This document shows, in pieces, positions 1-12,389 of a DNA stretch of 64,000 nucleotides. The position numbers and the translations under genes are program-made. Numbering within the stretch: the stretch's first letter is position 1; each line of letters begins with the position of its first letter. The notes beneath the pieces were generated by a model. That model made no database searches. It was given only the letters and a program-made list of their open reading frames with translations, and was not told where the DNA came from. The DNA comes from Cruorifilaria tuberocauda (Eukaryota; Nematoda; Chromadorea; Rhabditida; Onchocercidae). The stretch spans positions 62,001-126,000 of the forward strand of contig JABVXU010000043.1 of NCBI GenBank assembly GCA_013365365.1. The letters are read 5' to 3'.

Positions 1-2063
1 CGTTTTCAGTCTTTTTCGACAAAATATTTAGAAATCGATTAACCTAGTACGTTCAGAAATAACTTCTAGTCAATAAAATCATTATTACTATATATTAATA
101 AATATCAAATATACATGCATATATATAAATATATATATAAATGTATATATGTATATACATATCAAAGATAACAAATAGAAAAAATAAATAATATAAACCT
201 GTATTATATTAAATTAAACTATATAAACCTAAACTATATAAAAGCCATCAGATATAGAAAACAACAAAAATTCAAAAAAAGTAATACGGACAGGGACATT
301 AAAAAACAACAACATCTCAAAACTATAAAACTAAAATAATCAGAAACAAAGTAAAAAAAACACAACAAACACCTCACTAAAAGAAAAAACCCCTAATGGC
401 AACAACCAATTAAACGTACTTCCATTATTACTACGAAAATTACGACTGAGAACGATACAATTTACGGATTCACTTCTCTATAAACTGAACTGAACATAAA
501 AATCGTATAGGGAATGAAGCAACAATTGTTATTAGAAGGGAGCTACAAGAATTCAAACTGAAATACTTGAAAGTAATGGCAAGCTATTTTCGATTCATCT
601 TGCTTATTATTTTCTATTTTCACAGTATTTTCTACGCTAGATATCAGATATTTGCTTCCAAAAAACAATCAATGAAGCCACATCATTGTTGATGTAACGT
701 TCCCAACATCAGTCTTAAAAACGTACGTGACTAGACTTCTCTCTTGCAGTAATGCAAATTTGAATGATACGTGACGTAACTTCAACGCAGTCTTAATGAA
801 AATTATCTAACCCACAGATCGATTTACTGTTCCTACAAATTTGCTCGCAAATTTGAAGGATAGGTTAAGATCCTGGGCTTGTAAAGTGCAGTAATTTTAA
901 TTCAGGGAAGAATAAAACATCCTTCGTAATTGCGTTGGCTTGAGGTCGAAAAGACAGTGAGGGTATATGGCTTTCTAAGAATAATTCTTAGATAATATAA
1001 AGGAAAAAAGATGTGAAAATCTCGATTTTTAAAACTTTATTCAAAATTGCTTTTTGTGGTGTGACAACGATTAACTGAACTAAGAAAATCAAGCAAAGAT
1101 CGATATCAATTTGAAGAGTACAGAAGAAACATATCTGATCTACCGGAGTGCTCGCAGACATCATTCGTGAACATTTCTTTGATAAGCAAATCATTCCTTT
1201 ATGATAAGTGGGAAGGAAATTATCCATGAAACATCGTAAGATCGTAAGATTTATTGTTTATTCGAAAAGCAATTTAATCTTTCGCAGCAGTTATTCGTAA
1301 TGTAATCAAAGAATTTGATCCGTAATAACAAGTACAATAATTTGGTATAAAATTTGCGGTATTCCAGTTATGAAAATTTACGAACTTAAAAAATGCGTTT
1401 TGAAAAATGACAAATCATAAATATCAAGAAATAAATTGAATTGAGAAACTGTTCTCTATTCTAAATATTTGCTTTTTTTTACAAATAGAATAAAACACTG
1501 ATATGAGAAAAATGTTTTGGATAATCAACTGTTCTCTAAAATTAAGAATTTGACGACTGCGAAAATCACTCTATAGCTAAAAAATCCTTTTTAAAAATTA
1601 TTCCAAGTCTAACCCAAACTTCCACAATGTTAGAACCAAATCATAACTACAGTAAATGTATCGAATAATGAAAGTACCCGAGTCTATGATCATATCAAGA
1701 CGATATTGGGCCAACTTAAACAAATGAGATTTTAATGAACTTTAAGTTCATGAATAGTTTTATCAATTTATCTACATAGAAGCGTGACGTTCCTAAAGTT
1801 CCTAAAGAATAGTTTCCAAAGAATGAGAATAGTTTTTCCATTGACCTTAAGATTGATTCAAACTCTTTTCTTTTGTACTGAACACACAATTAGAACTTAA
1901 TATTCAGCAGTTTACTTTGCAAAACTTCCTCTCTTCTTTAAAAATGATCTGTATTAAAAAAAATGCAAAAAGTAAATCAAGATATGGGAAAAGTTTGCAG
2001 TAATTTCAAAGTTTCAATCCAAATAAGCTTAATAATGTTTCATATTGAAGTATTAATTAAGCA
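1..2063. other. AT-rich intergenic DNA, no gene recognised
   Basis: Short chance ORFs occur on both strands, but none has protein-like composition with usable splice sites. The stretch includes an AT-dinucleotide tract near 111-165 and a very A-rich block near 170-420. It lies downstream of the serpin stop codon on the minus strand, so its right part probably contains the serpin 3' UTR. Confidence 0.5.
111..165. repeat. Imperfect AT-dinucleotide repeat
   Basis: An almost uninterrupted run of alternating A and T with occasional G and C, including self-complementary stretches. This is simple low-complexity sequence of the kind common in AT-rich nematode intergenic DNA. Confidence 0.7.
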
Positions 2064-4727
2064 TTATTGTAAATTGGCTGCGGTTTCCTGTCCATCCAAA
2101 CTGCCTTTATTATTGCCAAGTCCAAATGTGTGACGCATCGGATTCAGCAATTTCCATAGGAATTTTCTTGAATAATTAGCTGATACTGTTTCTTCAGTGG
2201 CATCAACTTGCATGCTTGTAGTCTAAATTAATTCTTTTTATTTTCTTTTTCCCTTCTTGATATTTAAAAATTAGTTGTGAAACATATTAATTGTCAATAT
2301 TTTAAGTACGGATAAGTATCAGAAATAAATATGGAAGTAAAAGTAATGTGTTTTATAGTAAAATGTGTGAGTGGAAGAAATGAGTTTTTGTTCTTGAGTG
2401 AAGCACTGAAAAAGTGAAAAAAATTTAAGAAACGAGTAGTAAAGAATAAAGAAAATGGCAAGAATGTCTTCACATGCTTGGAATTGACCTTTGCTACGGG
2501 GTCAGCAATACGTGCAATGTAGAGCGGTATATTTCTGCTATTATCCCAAATAATGACAAGGAAGGGCATATCAAGGATGGACATTTTGTCAACAGTTGCT
2601 GGGATTCGCTTCACCACTCTGCAATTTGCTCTTATAAACGAGAAGTTTGAAATCTCAAATCAACTGAGTTTTCAAAGGATGAACTTTGTGTGAGATTAAT
2701 ATTGTAAAATAATCAGTATAGATAGATTATTTACTCAATTTCATCAGGACCAGGAGTGTGCATAACTTCTAGACGATCGATATTTTGTATACTTGTAGTT
2801 AACCGTGGTCCAATGATATAGGATGGTTCATGTCCTAATGTTCCCAAATCACCGAACCCATCAGGCTGGAATAACTTGTCGATGTGAGGCACTGTTTTAC
2901 ATAACGCGTCAGCAAGATTAGTTGTTCTGTTGGGCAAGCCGTGAAAAAGCGGGACGTACAGCTCATGAAGGATTTTGATTGATTTCTGCAAAAAAGGAAA
3001 AAGAAAGTACTAACATTTCAAAAGTTGACATTTGGAAGCTGGAAAAACGTGAAAGAGGAAAAGGAAAAACAGTCGTGTAAACAAGATTATATACTTTTCC
3101 TTTCCTTTTTCTGGATCCAGAAATCCAAAGTTAAGCATATATTTAGAGTACGTGCCGTTTCTGTGCCACTTCTCATAAATGTTATCATATTTACAAGCGA
3201 ATTAGGATCTTTTGTCATATCTGAATCGTCCACATTTGATATGCAGTATGCGGCAATGTCATCAGAATATGTTGGCAACGTGACAAGTAAGCTTTTTTGA
3301 ATCTGCAGACAGCGAAATGGTGGCAAGTCATGACACGAATATCGGCAAGCTAATACTTCTTTTAGCTTTTTACCCTAAAAAAAATTAAATACAAAATGTT
3401 TTAAACTAATCCAAGTTTGAATGAGATATTGACAAAGGAAAGAAATTCTTCCAAACTTCCAATAGTAACGTGACAGAGATTCTATTATTTCACAAGGCTT
3501 CAGTGAAGACTATTTTAAAGTTTTTAAATTCATAGAAAACTAAATTCTAACATTGCGAGAACAAAAATAAATTTCATATAGCTGCAAAAAATTGCAAAAC
3601 GAAAGACTAAAAAATATACTGTGGATAGTAAGTTCCTTTAAGGTTGGAATTTTTTGGTATTCGATGCATAATAAAATTAGCGAATTCCCTGCTATAAATT
3701 GAAATTTATGGAAATTTGATTAAATTTACATTTTAGTTACTTTTTTGCTCACCTTAAATGTTGTGTAAAATACATTATGTGTATCGAGAATGTTAGTGGA
3801 CATTGGAATGTAAAAGTGTGATGCGAGAATAAGTATTGGACATTTTTGATTGTTTAATTCTTGAACATCTGATGTTTTCGTTTCAGCTTTTTTCCATAGA
3901 AAAATTGGGCAGTGTGCTTCGCCTTCTTCAGTCTAAGATGAATAATGAATTATTATTATTGCATTTAATGGAATTTTTGAATTACTATGAAATTGTTGAG
4001 GACGCGTGAAATTCTAGATATACATGTAAACTTCATTTGTTACACGCATGAAGTTTCTATTTTCGAAAAAAAACAATTTGTTTTTTAGATTTCAGGCATT
4101 AACGCTAAATCTCTCTAATCAATAACCGAGTTCTACTGCGAATTTCACTCATTTAATTTACCTTGCATGTTCTTCGCAGCCATGCCACTAACTCCGCACG
4201 TCCCGTTTTCTCATCGTAGATTTTCAGCTCAATCCCGAGATATTTCAATGCCATAAATGTTTCGAAACCGTAACTTTTGGTATGCAATGGATGTATTAAT
4301 AAGCGACGATTCCAATTGAAACTTCCTAAACCGAATTATTAAAAAATATTTGCGAAATTAGGATTTTCATAGTCAAGTGTTTGCTGATAGATTTAATATG
4401 CGAAATGAAATTATGATTATTAATTTTAGGAGGGATTTTGTTGAAGGTACTAGCAAAGTTTTCGATCTAATGTTATTGAATTTTAATGCGATTTGCTCAG
4501 ATATTTATCAATATCGTATTTTCATCTCTAATTTCTCTCTTCAAAACTCATCATACTTTCAATTTTTACTGATTTTGATGATGTATACCAGGTTTAACGG
4601 CAGCTTCAACGAACAATTCCCAATCTCGAATATATTCTGCCAGACGTTGCAACTGATGAGGTAATGTCGCTGTACCATTTAAATGAAGGAATTCCGATAA
4701 TGATAAACGACTCTGATGTTCAGCAAC
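2064..4727 (-). CDS. Divergent serpin with C-terminal extension (5' end not found)
   Basis: Seven minus-strand exons join in phase: 4727-4589, 4325-4162, 3932-3753, 3374-3195, 2985-2735, 2618-2489 and 2222-2064, giving 400 residues plus stop. The serpin fold is visible in order. There is a strand-3A-like segment (CPILILASHFYIP) followed by FYTTFKGKKLKEV, then LLVTLPTYSDD, the helix/gate region with ADALCKTVPHIDKLFQPDG, and the C-terminal PFLVIIWDN...YIARIADP block, which matches the serpin PFLF-I-DN...GRV-P signature. The hinge that normally reads E-G-T-E-A-A-A-A-T is replaced by HTPGPDEIEVVKR, so inhibitory loop insertion is doubtful and a non-inhibitory role is inferred. About 53 residues follow the usual serpin end in a separate exon. 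The first exon begins in phase 0 after an acceptor, so the initiating exon lies further upstream and I did not identify it. The family call is fairly secure; the function is unknown. Confidence 0.75.
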
Positions 4728-7563
4728 CTACACTTCAAAGAAATTACTCAAAGTGTGAAGAAAGAGATTTCACCGATCAGGAATTAAATAAACCAAAAAG
4801 TGAGTGGTGTTATCATAACCAAATTATATCTAATCAGGATGCATTTTAAACAATAAAGTGAAATATGGCATAAAGGATAGTCGATTATTCTATAGAAAGT
4901 AAAATTTTTTCTAGGTACCCAGACGATAAAACATGAATGAAATTGTGAAAATATCTATTTAGGATAGCAAATTATAGATATTTCAAAGCTGTATACATGA
5001 AAACAATTTCTTCCTATAGTAATTATCTACAGATCAGCGTACGTAAGTTCTAGTAACTCAGAAACGATGCCTATAAAACTCTGTGTTTTCATCATTTTTG
5101 TAAACATTCATGTCACAATTTCAGGTGATGAAAATGTAGTTATTAGATGATAATTTAATATGTATAACCAGAAACACATTAACTTGAAGTTATTTATTTA
5201 TCAAGTTATTCGGTAAATTCAAATTGATTTAATCAGGCTTCATATTGCTAATTTACAGCCTTTGAAAAATATATAAATTCGTGCATTAATAGCAGGGCGT
5301 CGCTCTATATTTCTGTACAATTTTGTTATAAGCAGCACTGTTACCCTTCAAGTCATGCCCAAATCTTATCCATAATTCTTCTCTTCGATGCATTTACGAC
5401 AATTTTACCTCACAAAGGAAAGCGATTAAAGCGATCAATTGAGGTACGCAAATAATATCATTGCGCTCTCCTCGATCATTTATGATTGATATGCAAATAA
5501 AAAAAGTTAGTGAAATAAAATTAAAACTTTTGGTATGGGAAAACGATGAAATAATTCTCAGCAAGAGTTGAATTATTGATGTAGCAAGTGCAAACTTTGT
5601 ACATGTTGAAATAGAAGGTAACAAAATTGTTGCTTAAATGTGCTGCGTAGAATTTCAATATTTCGTTAAATCTTTGCATAAAATTTAAGGGCGCTTTCGA
5701 AATACTTATCGCGTATGATCTTATCGTCAAAAATGAAAACTTAAAGTATCTTAAAGTACCATAGTAAAACTTGCAAGAATGTTCGAAAAGCCGTATTTGC
5801 CCACAAGTCGAGATTGGATGTTTTGATTAACTGAGCGTCTTTCATTTCGCTATACGTGTCTCGATCCTTTCCTTCCAGTTTTCCTCAGTAAACTTTTTGC
5901 ATTTCTCTAGAAGAATTGAAATCTAATCGATCTATTCCAATCATTATTTAGGTGAACTTTTCCATTAATATTTCTTTTATGGATGATTTCAATTAAGTTT
6001 GCTCACTGCAGGATTACATTAATATTGGATTAAACTTGAAACCTCCCTCTAATAACGTCAGTTGATTAGTTGCCAAGAAAATAGAAGAAACTTCCGCTTT
6101 CTGCCGTTCGATAAGATGGAAAAAAAAGAGATATAACATTTTGAAAGACAGTAAGAATTGAAAGTTGAAAAAAACTTTCAGAATTTTCCTTTACCGAATT
6201 CGTATCCGTTAATGTCTCTGATGACGATAGTATTTAGTGATAGTAAAAGACACCCAAAATTCCAATAACATGTTCATTTACCAGAAATTTGAAATTTAGT
6301 ATCACCATTTAATGGTGAAGTGTACATAAACAAAGACAAAAATTTTTCCTTTATTGCTTTCCGTTCCTTTAACGAATCTAGGCAGAAATTTTCGGCATCT
6401 AAATCGCATTCATTGCAGGCATTCATATTCAGGTATTCAATATTCACTCACTAAGTTTTGAAACTGAATTGAAATGGTTCTCCACTACTTCAGTTAAACC
6501 GATCGAAGATCTTTACGAAAAGTCAACCACACTTAGTTGTAAAATTCACCGGATTTAGTGCTCCTTATCACGAAGCTATCATTTGTAAATGTTATTAAAA
6601 ATTTGCATGCAATTCTATGCATTACAATATGAATGAGATTAATACCAAATGATAATATTGGATGGTATGATTCACTTCAAGTAGTTAGGTTGACAAAGCT
6701 TGAGAACTCCCAAGTATTAGAAATCTAAGCGTAGAAAAAAAAAACGAAAGAAATCAAGAAATAAACGGAAGTTTTAAGAGTCTATAGCGATTACTGGCAA
6801 ATCGACCCCACTGTCGAACCAAAGGAATCGTGGATTCTTTTTTCGGATTATACAGAGATAGGACCATAAACCATAATTCACTGTCTAAAAAAGTTTTTTA
6901 TCTGCATTTTCTTCCTCCGTGTTCAAAAATTTACATGATTACCACAGATAATTGCATAAATTTTGAAATCTCAGGATTACACTTAAGAATTCCATGAATT
7001 CATATCTCATCATATTAAAATAGACATAACTCGTGCTATTATCTTACAATGTTGTATGCAACTTCTATTTATAATCACTTTCATGTGTGACCTTATTTAA
7101 ATTTTTAAGTATTAAATTAAAAATCATACTCTTTGAGCACATTTTAGCAGATTTATTTTTTGGCAAAAAAATAGAACAAAGAGAAAAAAGATAGCAAAGG
7201 CAGACTATTAAACTTGAACTCTTACATCATATGGATAAAAATTATGTTTACATTTCATAATTGTTATGTAGAAGATTGATTTTTTATTTCACATGGATTT
7301 AGGTAATAAATTGATAATAACACATTTCAGTGGTGAAAATAAAGCTCAAAATTGGAGATGGAGTGTATTGAACGCCTCAATTTGTAGTACAATCATTCCA
7401 AAGAACTAGTAATAAATTAAGTTTTGAAGGCATTTTTCAAACCACACTTTTCTAAATCACTGTTGAAACGTGTTAAATTTTTCATCAATAGTATAAAAAC
7501 AGTATCTGAGAATACGTTGCAGAACTGTACCAAATGTATTAAAATCTGACAGAAAAACTCATA
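4728..7563. other. Gap between serpin and FPGS; probably holds the missing serpin 5' exon(s)
   Basis: No exon can be assigned here. Two short minus-strand open segments could be initiating exons because an ATG precedes a possible donor: one near 5097-5031 reading MMKTQSFIGIVSELLELT, and one near 5390 reading MHRREELWIRFGHDLK. Neither can be confirmed by similarity. The rest is AT-rich non-coding sequence. Confidence 0.3.
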
Positions 7564-10500
7564 TTAAACTTGAAAATCAAGAGCAAGAAGGACACTACCA
7601 ACAAGATGCAAGCTGCCTGTCACCAAAACGACAACCTCATTCCTCGTAGTCCCTAGTTTTTCAATTCTTTCTACTGCTTTCTGAACACAATCAAATTCTT
7701 CAGCTGTTGAATCCTGAAATGAGTGAAAAATATATTTAAGAAATAAGGAAGACTAAAACTCATTCATACAGTGCTTCGTGAAAGAAAACTACCAAAAGAA
7801 TAGAATGTTAAATACTATAATAAAATATTATAAATATATTATGACGAAAAATATGTAGTAGCAAATGCTTAGAAACAGTAAAGTAAAACTGAAGAATAAC
7901 ACAAACAGCAAAGCTAAAATCTCTCCAAATAATTGCATGACTTGCGACTCTAGCCAATTGCCCTTGACCTGAAGAAGTATAATCGATTTGATCAGAATGT
8001 CGATCCATCACAGGATTTAATCGAGGTGGACAAAATAATGCCAAATTGAAATTATGTTTCTGTAATAAAAATGTTTTTAAAGTGCTATCTTTCCATTACT
8101 ACAATTACAGATATTGTCTTTGATAATGTCTTTGAAGAGTAAATTCAGAAACGGAAAGCACAAAAATATGAATTACAAATTTTTTCAATGTTGTTTCTTC
8201 ATCCTTGATATTCCAATTATATTAATGAAAACCTCGCACTGATAATGTGGTTTTTTTATAGCGCCATCGTTACATTTAATGTTTCATCCGAGTAAATTTT
8301 TGAATAAAGAACAATTTTTTTGTGAAGTCAATACAACTAAATGGGAGTCAAAAAATTAAAACATAGGTAAATAGCTGAGAAGAAAAGAACCAGGCAAAAT
8401 TTTATCTAGTGCGTAATTATATTTCAGAATATTAGAGTAAATTTTCAAAAAACTACGTTTAATTCTGATAGAAGTATAGCAGGGTCTCTAGTACCAGTGC
8501 AGTGAAATAGCAGTATCTGGAATAGATCATAACTGCATGATCTCATTACCCTTTGTTTTTCGTTCAAGAACCATTTCATGCAATACTGAAAAAGTAGCAC
8601 TTTTCAGTGCCTTTGATTCTTGTTTCTGAATTAGCAGTTAATGAAGAGCATTTTAAAAATAAATCTTTCCCATGAAAAAACCAAAAAATTTCCTATTTTG
8701 AGCTAGATATAAAGTGTCAAATTTCGAGAGACATTAAATTCGATGCAGCAAAAAATAGCAAAATTAACTTCCAAACTTTTCGGTGTATGTGCTCCATCAA
8801 GATAATATGTTACAGATCCACGTTTAATTATTTGACTTCTACCTCGCCATCGACATGAACGAATACCATCCAGAAATTTTTGTGGAACATCAAAACCAGG
8901 TAACACTTCTAAATTCGACAACTTGATGTTGTTGAATAAATCAGCTGAAAACTATTAAATCAGATAAAATCAAAATATGATGAAATTAATCTTAAATAAT
9001 ATATGCTTGAAACAATTTTGTCTGTTTTATGACACGAGCATAAAAAAATTCCCAGTTGATCGATAATAACTAAATTTTCTATTTATAATCAAGGTCTTTG
9101 GCATTATCAACATTTCGAATAAGCTACATATCTGACTTACTGAATTTGTGAACTTTTTCTAGCCAGATTTTGATCAGTTGAAATGCAACTGTTATATTTA
9201 GCTGTTGATGGATACCAGGTATACCATATTCAACATTACTAACTGGCCAACCGTATGCATCGAATGACGGAGCTATCCGCATATGACACTACAAATTTTC
9301 TCTTAACATCGATATCTCTTTTGATAATCTTTCAGATAACTTGAAAATGATGTATGCGAAGAGAGATTTTTTACATCTGATATTTCTAACGAATAGTAAC
9401 AACTATCTGCATTTAAATGAAAAAACAATATGATTCCAGGAAATACCAATAGAAATATACGGCATGGCCTTTTAAATTAGAATTCAAAACACTTCTCAAA
9501 ACAAACATTCTTAGATACTGCTCGTTTTCTTAACATTTGCATCGCTGCATCAGGTTGTTCAGTAACAACAGCCATACCACCGTTTTTGAAAATACCTGCC
9601 TTGTGCCAAGCAATTGATTCAATTGTTGAACCAAGAATTGATGTATGATCGTAGTCCAAAGTAGTTATGCCGCAGACTACAGGATTTCTGTAATGGTTAC
9701 ATAGTTGAAACGTTTTTTTTTTGTTTCAAAATTGAGTGAGAAATATCATTCTTAGTTCAGAGGAACGTAACTTACTGAATGATATTGGTACAATCATACT
9801 CACCACCAATGCCAACTTCTATAATTGCAACATCGACTTTTTCCTTGATAAAAACATGAAATGCCATTACTGTGAGAAATTTGAAATACGGAGGCATCAT
9901 TACTGTTTTCTCTGATTCCTAAAAGAGGATATTCAAAGGAATAATAGCAAGATATAAAAACTTTTAATCACTTCTTTTTTCTCTTTTGTGATTTTTTAAT
10001 ACTGTTTAATATCAAGATATGCTTGGTTTGTCTTTCAAGTTTGAATAGTTCATACATCCTAAGTTGCAAATACTTTTACGGTAACAGAAATGAAGCCGAC
10101 TTGATACAGCAAACAACATTAGAATGGATGTTAACGAAAAGTCAAACATGGTACATTATGACAATTTTGGCAGTACAACTGCAGAAAAAGTATAAGAAAT
10201 TATCCAAAATATGCGGACCAGAAATGGCGTTAGAATGTTCTATATATCATTAATGTCGAGATCGACTATACTAATATCTAGATGATTGGACAAGAGGAAT
10301 ATGACAGATTATTGTATATATTAGTTATGTAAAATAAAAATTAAAAAAACTCTGAACGAAAACGATTGTTGAGAATCAGCATCTATATATACCTCGACTG
10401 CTTTTTTCAATGAACTATAAATATACTCGAAATATTTGACAAAATCTTCTTCCGACAATGGATCACCATTGATTCTGATGCGCTCACGAACATGTACAAG

Positions 10501-12389
10501 ATGTGGAGAACTGCGAAAAAAAAAAATAAAACTCAACATATCAAAGTGGTAGAATTCAAAAATATGTAACGTATTACAACCATCGTTTTTATTTTTATAT
10601 AGCCAAATATTATTTATATTTATATACTTTGTTTTAATCATAAATTAATTTTTATAGAAATGCATCGTAAGGATCATAATACTGATCTAATTATTTCGTG
10701 TCCAATTTCTAGAAAAGACTAATATTCATTACCTTAAAATCTATTTATTAAACAGAACAGAATTTCTTGGAACCTGCTATCATTAACCCTCTTTATTTCA
10801 AACCATCATTAATCAATGGATTATATTATAATCAAATGTTTCCAACATTTTTATTGATTCCATTTATTTCACTATTTATCATTAAACCTATTATAATAGC
10901 TGCATCGCAACTGAGAAGCTGTGCCTCAATAATGTTTAACTGATGATTATTTCATATGTGATTTGTTTTAATGATAAATTTCATAATTAAATGCTTTACG
11001 CGTCAATATATGAAAAAAAACCTTAAATTTAAAAATTACCATCGCAGTGCACGAAATACATATTTTTAACACCAAAATAATAGCAACACAGTGTCAATAA
11101 AATGAAGCAATTATAATTTACCTGTAGAAGCCGGTTCTGAATCCAAATTGTCGCAGAACTGATTCAGTGAATGCACATGTCGAACCTTTACCTTTCGTGC
11201 CACTCACGTGTATTACATTCAATCTATCAATTTCTTCAAGCTAAAACTAGAATAATTTCTCAAGTTTGCAGCACATCATTAGCTAATTGCTAGAGAATTA
11301 AGAAAAAAGTTAACTATGGACATTTCATATTGTGTAAATTCTTAACACATATTGTAATACTAAGAATAAACTTTCCATACTTGAAAGAAACATGAATTGT
11401 TAAAAACATAGAAAAACATAAATTTTTGATCAGTTATAATTTCATGAAACTATTCCCAACTCTATCCTTTAGCAATTTGTAATATTTGAGTAAAATAAGC
11501 AAATCAAATCAAATCTTCTTAAGAATAATTTTTCAAACTCATAACATATATTTTTCGACTTCGAAATAACATATAAATTTGACTTTAATATTGCATTTGT
11601 CGAGACACCATTTTGTTAAAACATGATTTACATTAGGCATTTGACCGCGTCCACTGAATGATTTTCGAATTGTTGTTGCGTTGTCTTGTAAACCATTCAA
11701 ACGTGCTATTGATGCCTATGGAAGAAAGTCATTAAAAGTCGCAACTATCAAACTTAAATTTAAAAAAAAACTCTTTTCTTTACGTTAAAAAAAGGCTTCA
11801 GGCTACTGCAAAGCTGCAGACAACTAAATCTTGAAGGAATAAATCTATCGATTTCATACGGTAAGTTATAAGTAATGATTACGGCTAAATGATTAAAATA
11901 GAATTGTGAGGCTTCACAAAGCAAAATTTTGAAAAAATTTACTAAAGCGAAATTCCAAATTCAAATTGGCTCATATTTTAAAAATGTAAATTACAATTAA
12001 CGACGGACACTTTTAAATAATACAAATTCTATTATTATTGTAATATCTTGGACCAACTTTAAAGATGACATTCTATTGCTATCCTTTATGGCACTGAAAA
12101 TGAATACGCTCATTGTGATGAAAAATTTATTTCAATATAAAGGACTCCTTAGAAATAAAATTTTAGATCTAATTTAGCCATTAAATGATAAATTTTTATT
12201 TTCCGATTTTCCGGAAATGAAAACTTGATTAACCTCATACGGTGTCGACATTTTTGAAATAGATTGTGGTGCCACAGTGCCTAATAACCGCCAAAAGTTC
12301 ACTGTTGTACAGAAATGGAGAAAATCGCTTCTTTCAATCGAAATATCTTTGCCACAACGAGGAAATAACGACCTCTGCAAGTGAATCAT
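7564..12389 (-). CDS. fpgs-1: Folylpolyglutamate synthase
   Basis: Adds glutamates to folates using ATP, which retains them in cytosol and mitochondria. Eleven exons were read on the minus strand: 12389-12234, 11715-11632, 11240-11122, 10510-10393, 9918-9776, 9687-9519, 9288-9141, 8944-8769, 8585-8457, 8059-7907 and 7713-7564. All phases agree, giving 514 residues, close to the family length. Visible motifs are the ATP-binding P-loop [28 protein letters not shown], the conserved [18 protein letters not shown], the folate-ligase block [10 protein letters not shown](S)[26 protein letters not shown], and the C-terminal [12 protein letters not shown]. The first ATG (12389) adds about 46 residues ahead of a second ATG at 12251 ([14 protein letters not shown]). 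The extra segment could be a mitochondrial leader, as in vertebrate FPGS. A possible trans-splice acceptor lies between the two ATGs. The symbol follows the C. elegans orthologue. Confidence 0.95.

Noticed and set aside
8510..8560. Apparent 33-base intron in FPGS
   Set aside because: The segment is in frame without stops ([12 protein letters not shown]), so the exon 8585-8457 is read through and no ultra-short intron is needed.
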